In this document: one piece after another, positions 24,060 through 36,442 of the stretch
Numbering within the stretch: position 1 is the stretch's first letter
Layout of the letters: the number at the start of each line of letters is the position of its first letter
Source: Cryptomeria japonica
Taxonomy: Eukaryota > Streptophyta > Pinopsida > Cupressales > Cupressaceae
DNA: 64,000 bases
Direction of reading: 5' to 3'
NCBI RefSeq assembly: GCF_030272615.1
Contig: NC_081410.1
Location: forward strand, 227,512,915 to 227,576,914
Position numbers and translations under genes: made by a program
Notes under the pieces: generated by a model
The model's input: the letters and a program-made list of their open reading frames with translations, nothing else
Database searches by the model: none
What the model was told of the DNA's origin: nothing

Positions 24060-27000
24060 CTAACTTCAAAATTTTCGGGAAAGCCTTGTCCAACAACTAT
24101 AGGTATGTATCATAGCTGGTTTTGAAGGTTTCAAATATGGATACCAGTCCACTCAGTAAGTGTGCAAGTGTTTCCTTCTTTGAGACTTCTACTAGTGTGG
24201 GTTTTGCAATCATGTCCATACATTTTCTCTTGTGCACACCCAGTGAATCCAGTCTTGGACTCACCAATCCTCTAAGACTCCTTGCTCTTCGAATGATCTT
24301 TTCTCTCTCCTTCTCAAAAGAAAAAAATTGATTATCCAAAGACAAAATTTGACCATCAACAAATGTTGTTAGAGAGGTCAATCCATCAAAAGAATTTGCA
24401 ATGTTAGCTACCTAATCATGTAATTCCTTCAATCTACTATCTACATTTGATGTAAGAATTTCTATGTTACAACAAACCCTGCAGATATTTGTACACTATT
24501 TTAAACAATTCTCAATAAGAATGAGTTTATCTTGAATTTTCTTCTTCTCAGTTACAATGATTTGGTCAAAGGCAGCTCTTTTAGCTACAAAGAATCTCTC
24601 TAGTGTCTGTCGGTCTGATATCTGCTACAGTGAGTGAAAATTGTTAGATATGTGCTCTGTTAGTGTCTTAAGCTTGTCGGAAGGGCTTGCTTCATTCTCA
24701 GTCATACAATTAGGGATTAATCTATGCAAAATAGTAATTGATTGATCTATTATTCCCTTATCTACAGATCCCTCCTTTAGTAGCTTTTGAGTAGCTACCA
24801 TCATTAATTCAGTGGGACTCATCTTAGTTATTAATTTCTTCTCAACTTGAGAAGTGTCAATTGCCAAAATCTTTGTCAAGGAATCAATATCTACTACCAG
24901 TGTAGTCTCAGATCCCTTTACCTTTACTTTAACCTCCTTTACATTGCCACTTGGTGCAGTAACAATTACTATCAGTGGAGTATTATCCATAATATTCTCA
25001 GTATCATGTACATTGCCTTGCTCAAAAATAGTTTTTGTCGGTATAAACTGTACACTCTCCTTAGCAGTCGGTGGTGTCTGTACACCCTTATTTTCTGCCA
25101 ATATATCCAAAATTGGTTCAAAACTTCCCAAAATACCTTTCCCTTTTGATTTATCCGGATTGGTGGAAGTTGTTTCCTTAACAAATTCTTCATGAGAGGT
25201 AAGAAAGTTTGGATTCTTCTTGAAGAATTTGGCCCAAACCTAACTGGTCTCATTTATAACCTCATTAACCCTACCCATCATTAGGCTTATTTTATGGGTT
25301 TTGCTACTAAATAATGTCCTAGTAGCAACATCTATACACCTCTTCATTTCTTCATTACTTATTGCACCACACAAGTTCAAAAGTTCTACCTATTTGATCT
25401 CTCTATCCCTCTTGACTGTTTCAAGTCTTGTAGCATCTAGTTTATTGTATAATGAGGGAGGAATTTCCTTCAAAATACCTATGTGCAACAAAATTGCCTC
25501 TTCTATCTCATTCTGCTCATTATCCTCTAAACTCTCATAGTACATAGATACATTTTTCAAAATTCCATCCTTTATAATTTCATCAATTAATTCAGCATGG
25601 GTCATTTTAGCCTTACTAGATTCAATAGCATCATCACTCTTCTTATTTTTGTTGGGGGTTGCTGGAGTGGATGTAACTAGTTTTCTCTTTTGAGTAGGCT
25701 TCCTTGCCGGAGGTGGGTGTGCAGTAGGTTTTGTTACCTTTCTCACAAGTTTCCTCCTTGGCTCCACCTTCTTCTCCTCTACCAGTGGCTGATCTACTTT
25801 CTTCCTTTGTACCCTTTTGAATGCTAGAGGTTCATTGTCCTCTGGATCAAAATCAGAAGTGATGGTAGAAATGTAAGTTTCAGGGTTTTTTAATTCTAGA
25901 GTACTAGCCACTGTCGGTTCTGTTATCGGTTCTCCTGTCGGTTTGGATCCAGAACCCATGTCAATTTCTATCCTATGAATGAAATTCTGCACAAATACAA
26001 ACATCTTATCTATTTTATTTTCCCTTCTCTTCTTATTGAAACCAATTTTGACTTCAAGAGATTTTTCTTCTGCAGTGCCAAAATGTTTAGTTTTTTCATC
26101 CAATGGAGCATCTAGCAGCATCTTTGCATAGAGATCCAAAATGTTATCATCCACCTTATATCCAAGCTCAATGACCCATATGGTCCTTGGTTCTACTGCC
26201 CCCATGAGGGTTTCATCGGTCTTCACCATAAAACAGATATCAGTGGAGTACTTCTCTCCAATGCACTTTGATATTCTCTCCTCTACCTCATATTTTTTTG
26301 AAATTTTTTGAAATAACCCCAAAGTTTCTCATCTCTACTAGTACCAAGACCGGTGATTGCTTCCTTGATTTACATACCTATCGGTATGTTATGAGCCCAT
26401 CGCTTCTTCCCTGGACCAGGTAGCTCATTTATGAAGTAAAGCATTAAACAAACAATGAGATTTCCAAATCTAAAGGTTCCTTTCTTAACACCCTTGATCT
26501 TTCCAAGATTCAACATCAATTCACTCCTCAAACATTCACATAAATCATATTTTACATCATTCATCGGCATCTAATATGCAACATGGATGCAAGAACTACC
26601 AACAAAATTCAATCGGCAAGATTGAGTTACCTTGTACCTGATTATCATGCTTGTAAACTTCACATTTGTGTTGTTGATTGTGTTGATCCTCATTGATTTG
26701 CTATCATGGGTTGCACCAGTGAGATTCTCAACTTTTGTGTTAGAAATCTTCTTTCCAGGTTCTTGTCCGACCTTGGGTAAGTCATTGACTTCTTGAATAG
26801 CCTCCTTTGTGATCATGTAAGGTCGATCTAGCTAGATGAACTCATTGTGAACCCTGCTCAGAATGTATCTGATGATCTCATCTTTGAATTCTAGTATGTA
26901 TAAGATACCAGTTAGCCCTAGATCCTCAATGGCTTTGTATTCTGGCTTGATGGTTCTTGAGCTGCCCAGTATCACCAATTGATACATGCCTTTGATTTCC

Positions 27001-27209
27001 TTTGTGCCTAGATCCTCCAAGGTGCAGTGAATGTATGCCCTTACATCTTCAACATACATCATGACATCGGGAACCCTAGAGAATGCTCCTATAGAGTCTT
27101 CCCTCTTAGCTATCAGGGGAACCTCTTTGAAGACGGGTCTCAACCTATCCTTGACTTCGACAATGATGGGATTTTAAATGAAAGTAGGAGTTGAAGATCT
27201 AGATGCCAT
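24060..27209 (-). pseudogene. Element C1 ORF2: large protein of unknown family, lightly broken
   Basis: Starts at the Met at 27209 (MASRSSTPTF) and runs about 1000 codons with a few stops and one frameshift near 26340. The N-terminal third is conserved with C2: DVRAYIHC, IEDLG, DEIIRY, LSRVH, PY-ITKEAI, KVTQS and SSCI occur in both. The middle (about 25600-26320) has RKKVDQPLVEEKKVEPRRKL and other Lys/Pro-rich, low-complexity stretches. The last part (24097-25131) looks helical and hydrophilic. No polymerase, integrase or protease motif is present. The frame holds one clear Trp-to-stop change (about 26830, where C2 has Trp). The repeated I-T-K-E-A-I followed by L-P resembles the theme of plant transposon-protein domains, but I cannot assign a family. 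Confidence 0.7.
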
Positions 27210-27613
27210 TTCAAAGAATACCTGAAAGTGAACGCCAATTTGAAGATTGAGTGCTTCTCAGATAACTACTTGAAATCCTTTCAGAATGCCTTTGCTTGCT
27301 CTCAATTGCCTGAAATTCACCTTCTCTTCACTCTGAATATTCATTGAGTGAAAATGAATCCACTTTCCCTTTTAATCAACGAATAAACCCTAATCTTTCT
27401 CTTTCATAAATGCTTCATGATCTATCCTACTGGATGTCGGTTTCACAGTCTTATGTCGGGTAAACCTTTGTCAATGATGAACACAACTCTCCAGATCTCT
27501 TCTAGATTTCTTTCGGGGAATATGCAAGATTTGTAATGAGTTTGCCAACCCCTAAGGCTTATGCCTCAGTTACCGATGGAATTTCCTGCTAGTGGAGGAA
27601 TGCTCTATTCTAC

Positions 27614-28693
27614 CTATGGAGTTACCGGCATTGTTCCATCTCCACTTGGTCCTTCAGATTTTCTAACCCATCTCTCGGTGTGATCTTGTTGTATTTCATC
27701 TACCTTCTGCTTTCCTTTCTCATTTGTTTTATCATTGCTAACCTGTTGAGTCTTTCTTCTGTAGTACTTAGCAATATGATCTATTTTGTTGCATGCATAA
27801 CATGTAACATTGTTCTTTTGAATTTATTTGACATATCCAGTGTCATTCCTTGACCTACAATGATTAACCAAATGTCCAAACTTTCCACATGCATGACATT
27901 TAACATTCATTCTGCAGTCTTCTGATTTATGACCATGTTTCTTGCAATTTGTGCATTGACTAAGAACAGAATTGTAGTTTTGATTTTCTCTATTTCTACA
28001 TTGTTTAGCCATATGCCCAAATTTATTACAAACATAGCATCTACCATTGAATTTATAAGCATTAGATTGCCTTACTGGTTTTCTCTATTCTAATGAGTTC
28101 TTCATACCGGTTGTTTGATCTGTAGTACCGAAGCTTTCACCTTATACAAATTTAAGTCCTCTAGAATCATCACTATGCCTTTGTCTTTTTAATAAGTCAT
28201 CCAATTGTGCAACACTGATCCTAAACTTTTCTTTGTACTCACTTGCAATAGTCAGATCATCTCTAAAAGATATTACTTGGCTTTCAAGTTCTTGTTCATT
28301 ATTATAGGATTGCACCAAACTGGCTTTCAGCATATCATTCTCATGAACCAATCTATCACATTCCTTAGATTTGTTCTTCAGAGATGTAGCAAGATTTTCT
28401 TCTTTCTTCTTTTTGTCCTCAATATATTTTGGCATCCTCATAGTCAGGTCTTGCATTTCATTTTGCATGAGCATGTTTGCTTGACTCAGTTTCTGGCAAT
28501 GTTCCCTGAGTGCATTATCATCATCCTATTTTTGCAATAGTTCCTTCCTCCTAGATTGAGCTAATGATAACCTTTCTTGTAGGACAAGAATGAATTCATT
28601 TGTATAATTCAATTCATCTTGCAGTTTCAAGTTCTTCATCCTTTCAACATCATAATCCTCAAGAGCCATCTCAAGTTGCTTTTCCATAGCCAT
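27614..28693 (-). pseudogene. Element C1 ORF1: coiled-coil protein with four zinc knuckles
   Basis: One frame of about 360 codons from the Met at 28693 (MAMEKQLEMALEDYD) to the stop at 27614, with four internal stops (all TAG or TAA). About residues 1-185 are strongly helical, with heptad-like spacing of Leu, Met and Ile and many Lys and Glu residues. Three CCHC knuckles follow: CYVCNKFGHMAKQC, CTNCKKHGHKSEDC and CHACGKFGHLVNHC. The fourth, CYACNKIDHIAKYY, has lost its last Cys. This would be the nucleocapsid-like RNA-binding protein, with the coil perhaps replacing a capsid domain for assembly. Typical copia gag has a UBN2-type domain and a single knuckle, so this layout is unusual. Confidence 0.75.
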
Positions 28694-28753
28694 GCCTAAA
28701 GATTCCAGTTTCAGGATCTTCCTCAATTTGTTAAACTTCTTCTGAGGTACCAA

Positions 28754-28765
28754 GCTCTGATACCA
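28754..28765 (-). other. Element C1 primer-binding site (initiator Met tRNA)
   Basis: The minus strand reads TGGTATCAGAGC two bases after the LTR end (GCCAACA AT). This is the classical plant LTR-element site complementary to the 3' end of initiator Met tRNA. Confidence 0.9.
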
Positions 28766-28767
28766 AT

Positions 28768-29686
28768 TGTTGGCATCCAAGAACACTGAAGGGGGGGGTG
28801 AATTAGTGTTCTGTCGGTAAGATAATATTTTATGCTTTTATACCATACACACATTAACCAATAAATGAATAAACATATAACTTGAAGAAAATAAACCATC
28901 CACATGAATGAACACCATAACACACATAATGTATACGTAGAAAACCTCAAAGAGGAAAAACCATGGTGGGATTTGTGACCAACAATATCAATTCACTGGC
29001 CATATGAAAGATATTACATAGAGAGGGGACCTGCACATGTAGGAAGGCACACTGCCTAGAGCACACTTCTCATCACTAAAGAGTCTCACTGACTATAAGA
29101 TTCTGCTAAAGTAAAACAATAATAATGAACTCACAAAATGCATCTCCTATGCCAAAAAGCATTCCAGTTATGGCTCTGCTCTGTACCGGTTCATAAACCC
29201 TAAAAACTTCTACTGGTATCTCCTTCCCTCCCAGAATGCCTTACAAAACATATATAGATCATTGCATGATACAACATTCGCATACAAAATGATCTTTGCA
29301 TTCTACAATCCTATTCTGTTATAATCCACAATCTCATCCACATGTTCTATATTATCATCTCATAAATTCATAATGACCTAACAAACTAACCTATATACCC
29401 TTTACAAACAATATGCCTTATGTCAGCTTACGATACAAAAAGATATACAATGTCATCCTTATACAATAATTATAAAATGATTTTCTAAATAAATCTTCCT
29501 TGATGTCGACTTCCCTGAAGTGCTGGATGTCGGTGTCGGTGCCTGTGTAGGTGCCGGTTGTAACCCTGGATACTCCAATGTCGATGTCTGTCAGTGAATG
29601 CCTCCTAATGATGGTATATGACTCCCATCTAATCTTGTTGCCATCAATGATAAAAAATTGAATCCAATGAGTGCCAATTGCCAACA
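28768..29686 (-). repeat. Element C1 5' LTR (919 bp)
   Basis: The plus strand starts TGTTGGCATCC and ends ATTGCCAACA, with perfect 8-bp inverted ends (TGTTGGCA and TGCCAACA). It carries the G-run box near 28790 and the motif AGGAAAAACCATGG near 28950, as in K and C2. Confidence 0.88.
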
Positions 29687-31566
29687 AATAGATGCACTAA
29701 TTTGATTAATGAAAGTGCTATTCTATGCGGTGTATGTGCCAATCTAAGTCGTGTAAGCACTACACTATTTAATAATTGCATTGTTCTATGTATTATGTTC
29801 CATACTATATTTTATATGCATCACTCTATGTTTTGAAAGCATTATTTTGAGTCATAAAAGAACTAGAATAATTTGTAAAGATGCCAAATAAATTTGTGAA
29901 TGTGCCAAAAGAATATGCAAAAGTGTTGTTTCTTTGTTTTGTTAGTTCTAACTAATTTATGATATCTGTGTTGAGTTGACCTAGACCATAGGCTTGTTTT
30001 TGGGATTGTATGACTTTTTGTGATGTATTTCTTGATTTTTTATTTGTGCTTTGAGGGATATATTTTGTATGTTGTTTTATTGCATTTTCAGACTTATATT
30101 CTTACTACTGCATGAGATTTATGGAAGTATTATTTTATGGATCAAAAGTTATTAAGTTTCAGATTTTGATGTGGATCCTTTGTATAATGTATTGTGTATT
30201 TATCATGAGATTCTTTATATTTATGTTTTTATCCTAGGCTTTAGGAACATGATAGGGGGAGTGGCTTCCAAGTGGGTGTCGAGCCCCCCAAGTGGTTGCT
30301 AGGATATCTCATTGGAAGTTTTTGTAATCAAGTGGTAACCTTAATAAATTAGTCTAGGAGGGCTAGGTAGTTTCTTTCACATTAACAAGATAATTTTGGT
30401 ACCCCACTCATGGCCTAGAGTGCTAGTACATGCTTAGGATGTGATTGGGAATGTCTTTTTGGCATGATTGTACTCCCTTGTCCTCACAAAAGGTTAAGTT
30501 GGTTCTGCATGTGCATGAAATGGGTGTTGGGGTTTGAATTTTGGAGAGGATCAAACTGCCAAGATAACCCTTGTTGGTGGCATGTGATGACACTCTTCCC
30601 TATATGTGTGCTACTACCTTAGTTTGTGTTTTATGAAAGCCTCTGGTGAGTTTGTATCTTGTGATTGAGCCTATTCCTTGTTGTGTTTTGGTTCTTGTAT
30701 GTGTGTATTTCTTATGTATTTTGTATTTCCTTGGAGGTTAAGTGTCAGCCTAGGTTTAGAGTGTGTAGGGGACCTTATATTCTTTGGAGAATGGGGGTGG
30801 ACCTTTTTGGCTCCACAAGGTTGGGTTCTTTGATGCCTTCTTCCATTGGGATTCTCTTCATTGGATGTTTGTGTGTGTGATTAAGGAATCTACGCTTCGT
30901 TAGTTCTTGTGCTATGGAATTCTTAGAGTAGTTATGAGCTATTCTATATGATTGAGAAATATCATTGTAATATGTAACTTGGGTGTTATTCATGTAGTTA
31001 GTATATTACGATATTCTATTGAAGTTGATAATGTATATTTGGAATGATCACAGATGAATTTGGAATGTAATAGGCATGTAATAAGAGCTTGTGTGATTTC
31101 TTCTATTTAGAAATGATTTAGACTATGTTATAGAGCTGTGTGGAATATCTAATTGTTAGAGATATTAACTTAGGAGCATTTGTCATTGGTGAATCAAAGT
31201 AGATATAATATGTTATAAATGTTAAAGGAGATATAATTCATGATATATTATTCAATGGATTATATGGTTATTTTCCTATGTTTATATTGTGAAATGTATA
31301 TTGGTGTTAGTAGAAGAAAAATCTTGTATTACTATTAGTTAATGATATTCATATCTTCATATTATGTTAATAATGACGTTGAGTTACCCTAGGGAATGTA
31401 GTTTAGATATTCTAATATTTTCATTTGCATTAAAGTTTATGGGATCATGTTTGTTATCACATATATTTCTTAAGTTTCTTATGATAACATATCTTAAAAA
31501 AAAATCTCTATTTTCTAGTTAGTTAGTTAGTTTCTCTAGGGTATTCTTGGTGGGCATTACAATACA

Positions 31567-32604
31567 TGTTACCTCCATTAAATTATTCATATTCAGAAAA
31601 ACAATCTCTATTGGAAGTCATTAGAAAAGATGCACCTAAGTCAATTAACCACCATGCATCATTACCTGCATGAGTGGCCAAAGATGCAATGAATGCATCA
31701 TCATCATCCTTCTTGGACTCAAAATCACAATCAAACTTCTTCTTTGCAATGTTTACATAAGTGATCTAATTTATCAAAATTCCAACAAATGAATTCTAAC
31801 TTTCCAAGAGATTTGAATATCCCTCTAGACTTGGATTTGTCATGCTTCTCATTCTTGTCTTTTTCCTTAGGTCTTTCATAAAAAATTAGTGCTTCCTTTG
31901 AACTAATGAATACCTTTCTCTACATCTCTTTACTAATGAAGGAACCCACCACATCTTCAGACTTCAAAACAACAAAAGTACTATTGATAGCCATAATAAG
32001 AGAATCCCACGAATCAAACAAAGAACACAACAAGATCTGAAATTTCTCCTCTTCATCCATCTTGACACCAACAAATGCCAATTGAGCCACCAACATATTG
32101 AATGCTTCCAAGTGGTTTGTAATCCATCCACCCTCTTCCATTCTCAAGGGATACAATTTCTTCCTCAAGAAAATCTGATTCAACAAAGATTTGGCTTGAT
32201 ACATTTCACCAAGCTTATTCCATAACTTATTTGTAGAGGTCTCTTCATGGACATTGATTATAAAAAATTATTGCAAGAACAATATGATTAGACCCTTAGC
32301 TTTATGGTCCATAACATCATACTGAGCAATCGTAGTAGGATTTGAAGGTTTTGAGACATTTGCATCAACAATATCTCATTGATCTCAATCTATTAGTAGA
32401 TCCTCCATATTTAGCTTCCACATCTCAAAATTACTTCCATAAAATTTCTCCACCTCTAATCTCCTTGACAAACTTGCTATTTGAAAATTTCTGCAACAAG
32501 TTCAAAAATTATCCTTTGCACAAGCTCCTACTCAAATTTGGATTAGTTCAAAAAACCCAACAACCCACAATTGAAATCAAAGGTGATTAGGCTTTGATAC
32601 CACT
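31567..32604 (-). pseudogene. Element D: Ty1/copia gag and protease start (decayed)
   Basis: From the primer site leftward: gag with a UBN2-like region (about 31920-32260; KLWNKLGEMYQAKSL, FDSWDSLIMAINS), a damaged zinc knuckle (about 31750; CWNFDKLDHLCKHC, one Cys lost), and the aspartic protease start near 31640 (WWLIDLGASFLMTSNRD; the catalytic D-S-G is now D-L-G). The gene is then cut by the B-family solo LTR at 31566 and resumes at 21263. Several stops are present. Confidence 0.85.
32591..32602 (-). other. Element D primer-binding site
   Basis: The minus strand reads TGGTATCAAAGC, one base different from the initiator-Met site, two bases inside the LTR end. Confidence 0.8.
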
Positions 32605-33500
32605 TGTAAGGAAGTTAAGTAGTGGAACAATTTCTTACAATAACCTTGAGAGGAGGATAATGCATAAACTTTTATAGATACAACACTTACAAAAACTTAA
32701 AAGAAATAAACATAAATAGCATGCATACCACAACCTAGTGATTTACATGGAGAAAACCCTTTCGAGAGAAAAATCCCACACTCCAAAAGTTGCCCAATAT
32801 ATTATGTAGAAATCAATAATAGAACAAAGTATACTTGCAAAGCAATATTAATGTAGAATTATCACCAACTAGAGATTCATAGGTAACTCAATAGCTATAA
32901 TACTCTTACACACAACCTCCATTTCACACACCTCATATATAAGAGATACAATACATGAAACAGTCAAAGGATATTACAAAACCATGGGCTAAAACCACCC
33001 AATAAAGTGGCACCCATCTTATCTCTAATCCTATATGTCCTATGATGTGTCAAAATACACATCAACACATGTACCTCCCTTTTATAGCTCATTTATGTGT
33101 TCGATGCATTCTTATATTTCCTATTTTAGAAGATTCAACTTCTAGAGGTTGTAACTTTTGAACTGGGTGTCCGATTGACAAACTATTTGAAGTATCTTAA
33201 AACTTTTGACATGATATATCAACCTATAACTAGCTACACTAGTCAAAAATACTATCAGACCATTTTGGATCCTTTAAATCCCTCAAAATTTACTCTAAAA
33301 ATTTTATTTACAACTTTCAAAAACAAAAACTTTAGTATCTTCAAATTTTAATATGATCTTGCAACAAAAATTTATCGACATGCTTATTTATCCAATTCGA
33401 AGATTTAGGAAAATTTTCAGACCAATCTATGATCAAATGAAAAACTACTAAAAATAGTAACCTTATGTATTTGAAAGGTTGAGACACCATTTTTCTAACA
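32605..33500 (-). repeat. Element D 5' LTR (896 bp)
   Basis: The plus strand starts TGTAAGGAAG and ends TTTTCTAACA. Inside, near 32750, is GAGAAAACCCTTTCGAGAG, equivalent to the box seen in other copia LTRs. Immediately right of it gypsy E coding sequence begins mid-gag, so D is inserted in E. The partner LTR is outside the window. Confidence 0.75.
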
Positions 33501-34842
33501 CTAACATGGGGATGACTCAAGGGAATGTGTTACAACCTATTTAGGCTTTGACACAACAAGTCCAACTCGTGCAATAACAAATAGCCAACATGTGGTTAGG
33601 AGTTGCAAACAAGAGGTACACTTTTGTGGACTTTTGTTCTTATCATTTTGATAAAAACCTACCCATTCCATCTTCCCCCCTTAATTTTGAAGTGCCTAAG
33701 TTTGACAAGTATATGGGGAAAGGTGTTCCTAAAGATCATATTAGAGAATCTTTCACCACTCATATAGAGGTTGGTCATAATGATACTTATCTAATGCACC
33801 TCTTACCATGTAGCTTGTGTGGGCAAGTCATGGAGTGGTTTTCATGATTACCACCTAGGACTAAGTCTTTTGGTGAACTAGCTGAGAAATTTGTCACAAA
33901 GTTTTGCTAAAATTTTGGACATGAGGTCTCTATGATGACACTATGTAATATTAAGAAAAGAAATGGAGAGTCATTTTCATCAGTTTATAAAGATGGAGAA
34001 GCTTAGCTAGCTGATGTCCTTGTCATATCCCACAAAAGTACATGGTTGAGATGTCCATGGAAAACTTGAATTCTGAGATAGGATTTCAATTTCAATCACA
34101 ATGTTTGACCACCTTTGAGGAATTCATATAAAGATTCTATTAGTTGAGACACTTCTCCTTGAGAAAAGTACTGTCAATATTTATAAAGATAATAATACTA
34201 AGGATAGCCCTAGCTGAAGCAACAATGAGAAACCCTGATTTTGGTCTAAGAACAAGACTAATGTAAATGGTGGGGTTCTAGATGCAAACAAAGTTAAGGC
34301 TACCCAACCTGTGATAATTTTTCAAGGAACTTTACACATCAAACATCAAAAAACCAAGTTAACACCTAAAGGATAATGTCAAAACTTGTAAATCGACCAC
34401 ATAAAAAATTCACACCTTTGAAAGAACCTATAAAATCAGCATTACAAAAACTTGTTGACAATAAGCTTATCATGTTACTAGAGGATAAAGAATTGAACCA
34501 AGGATTAAACCTCCATGGTGGAATGATAATGAATATTGCGACTACCACCATAACAAGGGTAATAAGACTAGAAATTGCAATGAGCTTAAAAGCCCTATTC
34601 AATATATCATATATAATTATGCAATTGAAGTTGAAGGTCACTTATCTAATGACAAACATGTGGTGTTTAAGGATCTTTCACCAAATAATGATAAAGAAAA
34701 ATCTCCTAAGAGTACTCAATATAATAGTGCCAATTTTACCAATGTCTCTTATGAGTACATGGTTAATCACATTTCTGAAAAGCACAACAATGTATCTACC
34801 ATAATTGTCAAAAATAAAACCATTGATTGCAATGTAACAATC
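33501..34842 (+). pseudogene. Element E: Tat-like gypsy gag (decayed)
   Basis: From the D boundary: a linker with two stops in a Gln-rich stretch, then gag (33590-33847; NFEVPKFDKYMGKGVPKDHI, HLLPCSLCGQVMEWFS) that continues past a TGA as KSFGELAEKFVTKFC. A region matching the LVNRPHKKFTPLKEPI motif lies at 34380. A zinc-binding stretch at about 34530 (CDYHHNKGNKTRNCNELK) is followed by a linker that is cut by element J at 34842. The gag style agrees with elements A and H. Many stops and at least two frameshifts. Confidence 0.8.
34838..34842. repeat. Target-site duplication of element J, left copy
   Basis: CAATC here and at 42679-42683, exactly flanking TG...CA. The E reading frame continues across if J and one copy are removed. 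Confidence 0.9.
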
Positions 34843-36392
34843 TGGTGCAGGAGCACCTCATCTACAAGCTATTAATGACCTTGAGGATGAAGACTAGGAC
34901 CATTAGGATGTGTTAGAGTGTCTTGTGTTTCATGTATACAAATAAACTGCACCATGTAAGCCCATGTCACCATTAGGCAATTTGAGAAGCCATTTGGGAC
35001 AATGTGGTAAAGAGGGGTACTAGATGGTTTAGATTCATGTTTAATAGTTTTTAGATAGGTTTTGTGTGTGTTTGGCTGGTCCATGTGTGTGGATCCCAAA
35101 CTTAGGAAGTATGACAACTTTGTGAGCAAAATTGCAAAAATGCAACTTTTGAGTGCAAAAGTGCAACTTTTTGTAGTTCAGTTGGGGAAGCCTTTCAACG
35201 GCTCCAAACTCCTCCAAATTCAGTGGGAAACCATTGGAGAGTTTTATAAGCCTTGTGGGATCGATTCCCAAGGGGTTTGTTGTTGGAGTTGGAGATTGTG
35301 AAGCAATAATACTCAAAACAATTCAGTTTTCCCAGAAATTTTGAGTTTGTAGGTGTTGTACGAGACTATACGGATTGGTTTGAACCCCAAAATCCATGGA
35401 GTAGATAGGAGGATGAACTATTTTTCTTTTGGTGGTGATCTGAGGCCTTAACTGTTCAGGAGTAGAGAGAAACCTTCATTATACTAACTATAACCCAGCA
35501 ATTTAGGGTTTGGAGAGGGTTTTGAACCAAGATGGTTTTATCTTGCACTCTGGTTCATTAGAAGACACTTCTTTTGGAGGGATGCAGGATAAGCCTTTGT
35601 ATTTTAGTGTTTTCATTTTTTGTTGCAAGGAAGATTTTGTTGTGTGGAGAAATGAACAAATTTAGGTAGGCATCTCTATGTGACTACCTAGGACAAGTTT
35701 TAGGACAGTCATCATAAATTGTCTTAGTGATGGATTCTAGGCATGCAACCCTAGAATTAGAAGTTTCTCACTACCCCCCACATGCCCATTAAGGTGATTA
35801 TTCATTTGGTCTATCGGTAGAGGTAGTTGCTTTGGAAAATAGGGCTAATTGCCCCTATTAGGTCCCTTAGCCTCTAAAGGAGAAGACCTTGTATTTATAG
35901 ATCTAATAAAAAAAAATTGGGAATCTATATATCTTCCAAAAGAGTGTCTGAAATGCTAAGTTGTATGTATGGGTGTGTGGAATATCTTTGAGTTAAGGCC
36001 AAAACACTGGTCTAGAAGGGATACTCTCCAGAGGGGTAGGTTTACAAAGGAGGTATAAGGGTTTGATACCCAAGATCAAAACCAGTTCTTGAAAGAGGTC
36101 TTAGATGTTGTGTGTTGACCAAATTCCAAATCCCAAGGAGTGGGGATCACTGGTAAAGCCTGTTTGAAGAGTTGAAGGCTTTTACTCATCAATAAAACCT
36201 GACTGATAAAGCCTGTTTGAAGAGTTGAAGCCTATTACTCATCTTGAGTAGGCTTAAGATGAGGGAATGTGTGTGTAGTTTCATCCAAGGTGTAGAGTCC
36301 TTCCTTGCAATGCCCTTGTGAGTAATTGAAGGGTCACTAGCCTAACCTAATTTGGGCTTGCTATTAGGAGTTTTGGGTAGGCCTCTACATCA
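34843..36392 (+). repeat. Element J 5' LTR (1550 bp)
   Basis: Starts TGGTGCAGGAG and ends GGCCTCTACATCA. Its first 55 bases encode a tail similar to the end of the J polyprotein (both end in EDED then a stop), because that part of pol lies inside the LTR. Direct short repeats (AAGCCTGTTTGAAGAGTTGA) occur near 36160 and 36210. Confidence 0.88.
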
Positions 36393-36394
36393 AG

Positions 36395-36406
36395 TGGTAT
36401 CAGAGC
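36395..36406 (+). other. Element J primer-binding site (initiator Met tRNA)
   Basis: TGGTATCAGAGC lies two bases after the LTR end. It confirms the left LTR as 5' and the plus orientation. Confidence 0.92.
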
Positions 36407-36442
36407 GAAGGAGTGTCCTTTGGAAGAGAAGGAGAAGACAAG

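Larger units (their letters stand above)
22914..29686 (-). mobile_element. Element C1: complete pol-less LTR retrotransposon
   Basis: A 6.8-kb element with LTRs 22914-23799 and 28768-29686 and an exact 5-bp duplication AATAG (22909-22913 and 29687-29691). On the minus strand: 5' LTR, initiator-Met primer site, ORF1 (coiled coil and CCHC knuckles), ORF2 (large, unassigned), polypurine tract, 3' LTR. The 5.0-kb interior has no RT, RNase H, integrase or protease motif in any frame I inspected. The LTR signals (C-run box, GGTTTTTCC box) are copia-like. C2 at 53322-60233 has the same plan. Confidence 0.85.
21264..31561 (+). mobile_element. B-family solo LTR (about 3.5 kb) interrupted by element C1
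   Basis: Begins TGTAGTGCCC and ends GGGCATTACA (inverted ends) and resembles the element B LTR. It is flanked by GTACA (21259-21263) and ATACA (31562-31566), a 5-bp duplication with one transition. Removing it restores the copia D frame across the join, so it inserted into D. The segment 22914-29691 is the later C1 insertion plus its duplication. No gypsy internal sequence is present, so it is a solo LTR. A short ORF at 22041-22241 has no support as a gene. Confidence 0.8.

Noticed and set aside
24847..25195. Plus-strand ORFs of 100 and 113 codons
   Set aside because: Antisense shadows of the C1 ORF2 coding frame.
35062..35301. 79-codon ORF repeated at 41344-41583
   Set aside because: The same place in the two LTRs of element J, so similarity reflects duplication rather than coding selection.
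36160..36250. Short direct repeats with AAGCCTGTTTGAAGAGTTGA considered as a CRISPR-like array
   Set aside because: Only two or three imperfect copies without uniform spacers, inside a plant LTR; a local LTR duplication.
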